Shown here in pieces: positions 60,279 to 64,000 of a stretch of DNA of 64,000 nucleotides. Below the pieces are notes generated by a model. That model was not told the origin of the DNA. It saw nothing but the letters and a program-made list of their open reading frames with translations, and ran no database searches. Source of the stretch: Actinomycetales bacterium UBA1383 (GTDB taxonomy: Bacteria; Actinomycetota; Actinomycetes; Actinomycetales; Actinomycetaceae); contig DBQX01000022.1 in NCBI GenBank assembly GCA_002305415.1, forward strand, positions 1 through 64,000, given 5' to 3'. Position 1 is the first letter of the stretch. The number at the start of each line of letters is the position of its first letter. The translations under genes were made by a program, and so were the position numbers.

Positions 60279-61316
60279 GCCCCGCCGATCCGCACCGCAC
60301 TCCTGGGCTTCGGCCTCTCCGGCCGCGTGTTCCACGGCCCCCTGATCGCCCACGATCCGGCCTTCTCGCTCGACGTCATCGTGACCGGAAACCCGGAACG
60401 GGCGGCGAGCGCGCGCCGTCTCCATCCCACCGCCGAGGTGGTCGGGACGGCTGCGGAGGCCCTCGCCCGTGACCTCGACCTCGTCGTCATCGGGACCCCG
60501 CCGGGGAGCCACTTCTCCCTCGCGGAGGCGGCCATCGACCGGGGGCTCGCCGTCGTCGTCGACAAGCCGTTCGTCCCGACCGGGCGGGAGGCGGAGGCGC
60601 TGATCGCCAGTGCGCGTGCCGCGGGCACGGCGCTGACCGTCTACCAGAACCGTCGCTGGGACGCCGACTTCCTCACGCTCCGCCAGCTCATCGAGGCCGG
60701 CGAGCTCGGGCAGGTCCACACGTTCGAGTCACGTTTCGAGCGCTGGAAGCCGGAGGGCCTGCGCTCGTGGAAGGGCGACACGGCCCTCGCCGCAGGCGGC
60801 GGGATCCTCGCGGACCTCGGCTCCCACCTCATCGACCAGGCCCTCCAGCTGTTCGGCCCGGTACGCACGGTCCACGGGGAGACCACCCGCCACGCCGGGA
60901 CCGGGGAGGCCGACGACGACGCCTTCGTCTCGCTGCTCCACGAGTCGGGCGTACGTTCGCGCCTGTCCGCGAACCTCATCTCCGCCGTCCCCTCGCCCAG
61001 GTTCCGCGTGCTCGGCTCGGCGGCCGGCTACGTGAAGTGGGGCCTGGACTCGCAGGAGCGCGCCCTCGGAGAAGGCGTCTCCCCGGGCGACCCGCAGTAC
61101 GGCGTGGAGCCGGAGGAGGCGTGGGGCACGCTCGGCACGCCGGAGGGCACCCGCCCGGTCCCGGCCGTCCGCGGTGCCTACCCGGAGTTCTACCGCCTCC
61201 TCGGGGAGGCGCTCACGGGTGGAGGCCCGCTGCCCGTGGACCCGGAGGAGTCGCTCGCCGTCATCCGGGTCATCGAGGAGGTCCACCGCCAGAACCGGGC
61301 CGCGCGCGAGCATTGA
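60276..61316 (+). CDS. Gfo/Idh/MocA family oxidoreductase
   Basis: 346 aa. The N-terminal Rossmann fold starts RTALLGFGLSGRVFHGPLI; the conserved lysine is in VVVDKPFVPTG (EKP-like, about residue 98), followed by LTVYQNRRWDADFLTLRQLI, which places it near YvaA/scyllo-inositol dehydrogenase-like members, and the catalytic HLIDQAL region (about 187). NAD(P)-dependent oxidation of a sugar or cyclitol is expected; the substrate is not determined. It stands alone, with its own promoter just behind the tRNA gene. Confidence 0.9.
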   Translation: MAPPIRTALLGFGLSGRVFHGPLIAHDPAFSLDVIVTGNPERAASARRLHPTAEVVGTAAEALARDLDLVVIGTPPGSHFSLAEAAIDRGLAVVVDKPFVPTGREAEALIASARAAGTALTVYQNRRWDADFLTLRQLIEAGELGQVHTFESRFERWKPEGLRSWKGDTALAAGGGILADLGSHLIDQALQLFGPVRTVHGETTRHAGTGEADDDAFVSLLHESGVRSRLSANLISAVPSPRFRVLGSAAGYVKWGLDSQERALGEGVSPGDPQYGVEPEEAWGTLGTPEGTRPVPAVRGAYPEFYRLLGEALTGGGPLPVDPEESLAVIRVIEEVHRQNRAAREH

Positions 61317-61371
61317 CGCGCGCGCCGCGGCGTGGCGATACTCGGTCATCCCAGCCCACCGAGGGGGAGTC

Positions 61372-62724
61372 ATGGCCGACCGACTGGCGCCCGGCGCGCC
61401 CTACCGCACCATCGACCTGGGGGGCGGGGCGACCGCTCCCTTCTACATCGTCCCCTTCGACAGGGACGGGGTCTGTACCGGCCCGGTGACCGCCCGGAAC
61501 CTGCTCGCCACGGTCGCGACCCAGCGCCCCACCGACGTGTTCCTCTTCTCCCACGGGTGGAACAACGACTGGAAGGCCGCCACCGCGCGTTACGACCAGT
61601 TCATCGCCGGGTTCGCCCGGATGAGGGCCGAGCACCCGCTCGACCGGCCGTTCCGGCCCGTCCTCGTGGGCATCGTCTGGCCGAGCACCGCGCTGGTCGC
61701 CCCGTGGGAGCAGGCCCCCGACATCGCGGCGACGGACGGGGACGACGACGCCGTCGCCGAGGAACGCGCCGAGGTGGCCGAGGTCGCGGCGATCGTCCCG
61801 GAGGAGAAGCGCGCCCTCTTCTACGAGCTCGCCCAGCGCCAGGACCTCTCGGACGCCGAGGCGGCCGAGTTCGCGGGCCTCGTGGTCCCCGCCTTCGTGG
61901 GCGGTGACGAGGTGGACACGGCGGAGCCCGACGCCGAGTCCGTCCTCGAGGTGTGGCGCTCCCTGCCGGGCCGTCCGGCAGCGATCCCCACTGAGTTCGG
62001 CCGGGTGCAGTGGCCGGGCGCGGATGTCGCGGGGGACGAGGCCCGCGCGGAGGCGGCCGCCGACGCGCGCGCCGCCGGGCTCCTCCAGGCCCTCGACCCG
62101 CGCGGCCTGGTGCGCCTCGCCACGGTGCTCCTGATGAAGGACCGCGCCGGGCGGGTGGGCGGCCGAGGCGTCGCCGACCTCCTCGAGTCGCTGCTCGCCA
62201 CGTCCGACGCGCGCGTCCACCTCGTCGGGCACTCGTACGGCGCGAAGGTGGTGCTGTCCGCCCTCGCGGCGAAGCCGCACTCGCGGCCCGTCGAGTCGGT
62301 GTTGCTGCTCCAGCCCGCCGTGTCCCACCTGTGCTTCGCGGCCGACGTCGACGGCGCCGGCCGGCCGGGCGGGTACCGGCCCGCGCTGGCGCGCACCCGC
62401 CAGCCCATCATGACCACCTACAGCCGGCACGACTTCCCGCTCACCAAGGTGTTCCACTGGGCGGTGCGACGGCCCTCCGACCTCGGGGAAGTGGTGATCG
62501 CCGGGGCCCCGAACCGGTACGCCGCGCTCGGCGGCTTCGGGCCGGGCGGGGTCGAGGGTGAGGTCACCCGGGTCGTGGCGGCCGTGCCCCCGCACCCCTA
62601 CGACCCACCGGAGCCAGGGTCGCGCCTCGTGGCGGTGGAGGCCTCCACCGTGATCAAGGGCCACGGCGAGGTGCAGGTGCCCGCGACATTCTGGATGCTG
62701 CTCACCCAGGTGGCCCGCTCCTGA
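61372..62724 (+). CDS. Alpha/beta-hydrolase-like protein, 450 aa
   Basis: 450 aa from ATG 61372, with GGGGGAG just upstream. FLFSHGWNNDW near residue 60 looks like an oxyanion loop, and VHLVGHSYGAKVV contains the nucleophile elbow GHSYG with S288. Between them is a ~170-residue insertion, rich in Ala, Glu and Asp (about 110-270), that is not a normal hydrolase lid. There is no signal peptide. The remaining catalytic residues may be in TYSRHDFPLTKV and the C-terminal region. Substrate and role are unknown. Confidence 0.8.
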   Translation: MADRLAPGAPYRTIDLGGGATAPFYIVPFDRDGVCTGPVTARNLLATVATQRPTDVFLFSHGWNNDWKAATARYDQFIAGFARMRAEHPLDRPFRPVLVGIVWPSTALVAPWEQAPDIAATDGDDDAVAEERAEVAEVAAIVPEEKRALFYELAQRQDLSDAEAAEFAGLVVPAFVGGDEVDTAEPDAESVLEVWRSLPGRPAAIPTEFGRVQWPGADVAGDEARAEAAADARAAGLLQALDPRGLVRLATVLLMKDRAGRVGGRGVADLLESLLATSDARVHLVGHSYGAKVVLSALAAKPHSRPVESVLLLQPAVSHLCFAADVDGAGRPGGYRPALARTRQPIMTTYSRHDFPLTKVFHWAVRRPSDLGEVVIAGAPNRYAALGGFGPGGVEGEVTRVVAAVPPHPYDPPEPGSRLVAVEASTVIKGHGEVQVPATFWMLLTQVARS

Positions 62725-62727
62725 GGA

Positions 62728-63444
62728 TCAGCGGGCCACCAGCGCGCCGAGGCCACGGGCCAGCCACCACGTCGCCAGGCCCAGCGCGGCGGCGTGGCTG
62801 GCGATCCACAGCGCGCGCGGCACGCCCGTGAGCCGTGCGAGCAGTCCGGGGTCGGACTGTGGCGTGGGATCAGCGGCGACGGCGCCCAGGTGGCGCCACG
62901 CCCCCGCGAGCAGGAAGCAGCCCACCGCCAGCACCGCCGCCCCCTGCACCTGGGAGGCGCCCCACCACCAGAGGCTCCCGTTCAGGGTGGCGAGGGCGGC
63001 GACCACCCCGGCCGTGTAGAGGCTGCGCGCCCGCGTCAGGGCGCCGAGCAGCAGCGCGGTGGAGACCCCCAGCAGCGTGGGTGACCAGCCGCCGACCGCC
63101 AGGCGCGCGAGGACGGCGCCCACGACCGCTGGCGCCGGGTAGCCCGCCCACGTGGCGGCCACCAGGCCGGGACCGCGCGCCGCGCCCACCGTCACGGTGT
63201 GGCCGGACATGTCGGGCCGCAACACGAGGCCGGTGAAGCGACGTCCCGCGGCGATCCCGACCACCGCGTGTCCCAGCTCGTGCACCACCGTCACCCCCAC
63301 CCGGGACCAGCGCCACAGCGCGGGCACGAGGAGGAGGGCGACAGCGGCAGCCGCCGCTCCCACGACCCACCCGTCGAGGGTCAGCGCGCCGGTGGGCTGG
63401 AGACGCGCCCACGCCTCCCGCAGCCACGCCGTGGGGCCCTCCAT
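62728..63444 (-). CDS. M50-type membrane metallopeptidase homologue
   Basis: 238 aa with about six to seven membrane segments. The zinc motif H55-E-L-G-H59 (TVVHELGHAVVGIAAGRRF) lies in the second helix, as in site-2-protease-related M50 enzymes. The second M50 motif (NPDG-like) is not evident. It contains neither PDZ nor CBS domain. The start lies two bases after the kinase stop, so it is probably translated with that kinase. Its role is unknown. Confidence 0.8.
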   Translation of the reverse strand: MEGPTAWLREAWARLQPTGALTLDGWVVGAAAAAVALLLVPALWRWSRVGVTVVHELGHAVVGIAAGRRFTGLVLRPDMSGHTVTVGAARGPGLVAATWAGYPAPAVVGAVLARLAVGGWSPTLLGVSTALLLGALTRARSLYTAGVVAALATLNGSLWWWGASQVQGAAVLAVGCFLLAGAWRHLGAVAADPTPQSDPGLLARLTGVPRALWIASHAAALGLATWWLARGLGALVAR

Positions 63445-63446
63445 GG

Positions 63447-64000
63447 CTACAGGTAGCTGTCCTTGAGGTTCTCCAGTGTCTCGCCCATCTGCGCGAGACC
63501 ACGCCGAAGTGCCCGGTGCTCGCGGTGGTGCTGGCGGTACACCTGCTGGGTGCGGGGGTCGGGGGTGTACACCGGGCCGGGTTCCACCGCGGCGGCGAGC
63601 TCGTCCGGCCTGATCTCGCCGAGCGCGCTCATGCCGAGGAGGGCCGCGCCCATCGACTGCGTGTCGACCAGGTCGAGGGCGGTCATGGGGATGCCGAGGG
63701 TGTCGGTGAGGATCTGCACCCAGAGTGGCCAGGCCGTGATGTCACCGGTGAGGCGCACCATGTCGGTGCTCCTCGCCGACCCGTACAGCGAGTCCCACAC
63801 GTCGGCGAGGCAGTTGGCCACCCCCTCGAGGGCGGCGCGGGCGAAGTGGGCGCGGTTGTGCTGCATGCCGAGGCCGTAGAACATCCCCTTGTCCTTCGGC
63901 GCCCAGTGCGGGGACCGCTCGCCCGCGAAGTAGGGCAGCAGGAACACGCCCTCCGCCCCCGGCTCGATGCGCGCCGCGTCCCGCATGATCTTCTCCCAGG
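63447..64000 (-). CDS. FGGY-family carbohydrate kinase, C-terminal part (continues beyond window)
   Basis: The minus-strand frame is open to the last base, so the gene begins outside the window; about 184 residues are visible. Motifs of the C-terminal FGGY domain are GVFLLPYFAGERSPHWAPKDKGMFYGL and DIVDTQSMGAALLGMSALG-like sequence (DLVDTQSMGAALLGMSAL), plus the adenosine-binding segment RLTGDITAWPLWVQILTDTLG. The GERSPHW pattern is near gluconokinase and xylulokinase; the exact sugar is uncertain. It precedes the M50 gene on the same strand. Confidence 0.87.
   Translation of the reverse strand, partial: WEKIMRDAARIEPGAEGVFLLPYFAGERSPHWAPKDKGMFYGLGMQHNRAHFARAALEGVANCLADVWDSLYGSARSTDMVRLTGDITAWPLWVQILTDTLGIPMTALDLVDTQSMGAALLGMSALGEIRPDELAAAVEPGPVYTPDPRTQQVYRQHHREHRALRRGLAQMGETLENLKDSYL

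Overview
The window is a dense, high-GC actinobacterial chromosome segment. Most genes abut or overlap by 1-8 bases, GTG and TTG starts are frequent, and many promoters are leaderless. The order tlyA-nadK-recN-steA-steB-...-pyrG-nudix matches the Rv1694-Rv1700 block of Mycobacterium tuberculosis. The SUF operon, FabG/InhA-type pair, GlgC/GlgA pair and ImuA'-ImuB-DnaE2 cassette are also typical of Actinobacteria. A member of the Micrococcales (Cellulomonas/Georgenia/Beutenbergia-like) is my inference, not a demonstrated identity. No insertion sequence, prophage, CRISPR array or rRNA was seen, so this looks like core chromosome.

Layout. 0-14 kb (+): a TPR-like protein whose 5' end lies outside the window, a HAD phosphatase, a 47-aa protein, TlyA, NadK, RecN, the cell-division pair SteA/SteB, an MraY-like membrane protein, the lipid II flippase MurJ, a GT4 glycosyltransferase, CTP synthase and a Nudix hydrolase. 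13.8-16.4 kb (-): heme A synthase and a two-gene ABC-2 exporter. 16.5-24.2 kb (+): the complete SUF iron-sulfur operon (sufR-B-D-Rieske-C-S-U-DUF59), then a CapA-like protein. 24-36 kb: an APC antiporter, a zinc metallopeptidase, ABC-F, SURF1, DUF3099, FabG-FabI, a SixA-like phosphatase, DUF1015, an unknown protein, and divergent glgC/glgA. 36-43.7 kb: an orphan ABC ATPase, NfeD, SPFH, a SpoU methyltransferase and a heliorhodopsin, converging with a minus-strand run (PEBP, PabB-PabC fusion, TrmL, YbaK). 43.8-49.3 kb (+): the SOS mutagenesis cassette imuA'-imuB-dnaE2 behind a perfect LexA box. 49-64 kb: AI-2E transporter, HAD phosphatase, hexose-6-P mutarotase, a heterodimeric ABC exporter, an M3 peptidase, a GNAT/MazG-like fusion, an FKBP lipoprotein, tRNA-Leu(GAG), a Gfo/Idh oxidoreductase, an alpha/beta hydrolase, an M50-type peptidase and the C-terminal part of an FGGY kinase.

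Most notable items: (1) a heliorhodopsin retaining the family's key residues (E108, K240, H25, H82), with its own leaderless promoter and no retinal-synthesis genes nearby; (2) an SOS operator that overlaps both the -10 box and the start codon of a leaderless mutasome transcript; (3) an acetyltransferase fused to an all-alpha NTP-pyrophosphohydrolase-like domain; (4) a recurring TANNNT-N5-8-ATG/GTG arrangement marking about 14 leaderless genes; (5) an RG/DR-rich tail on the first protein that is missed if the first in-window ATG is taken as the start. No gene-free stretch exceeds about 300 bases; the longest (59988-60275) holds the tRNA.
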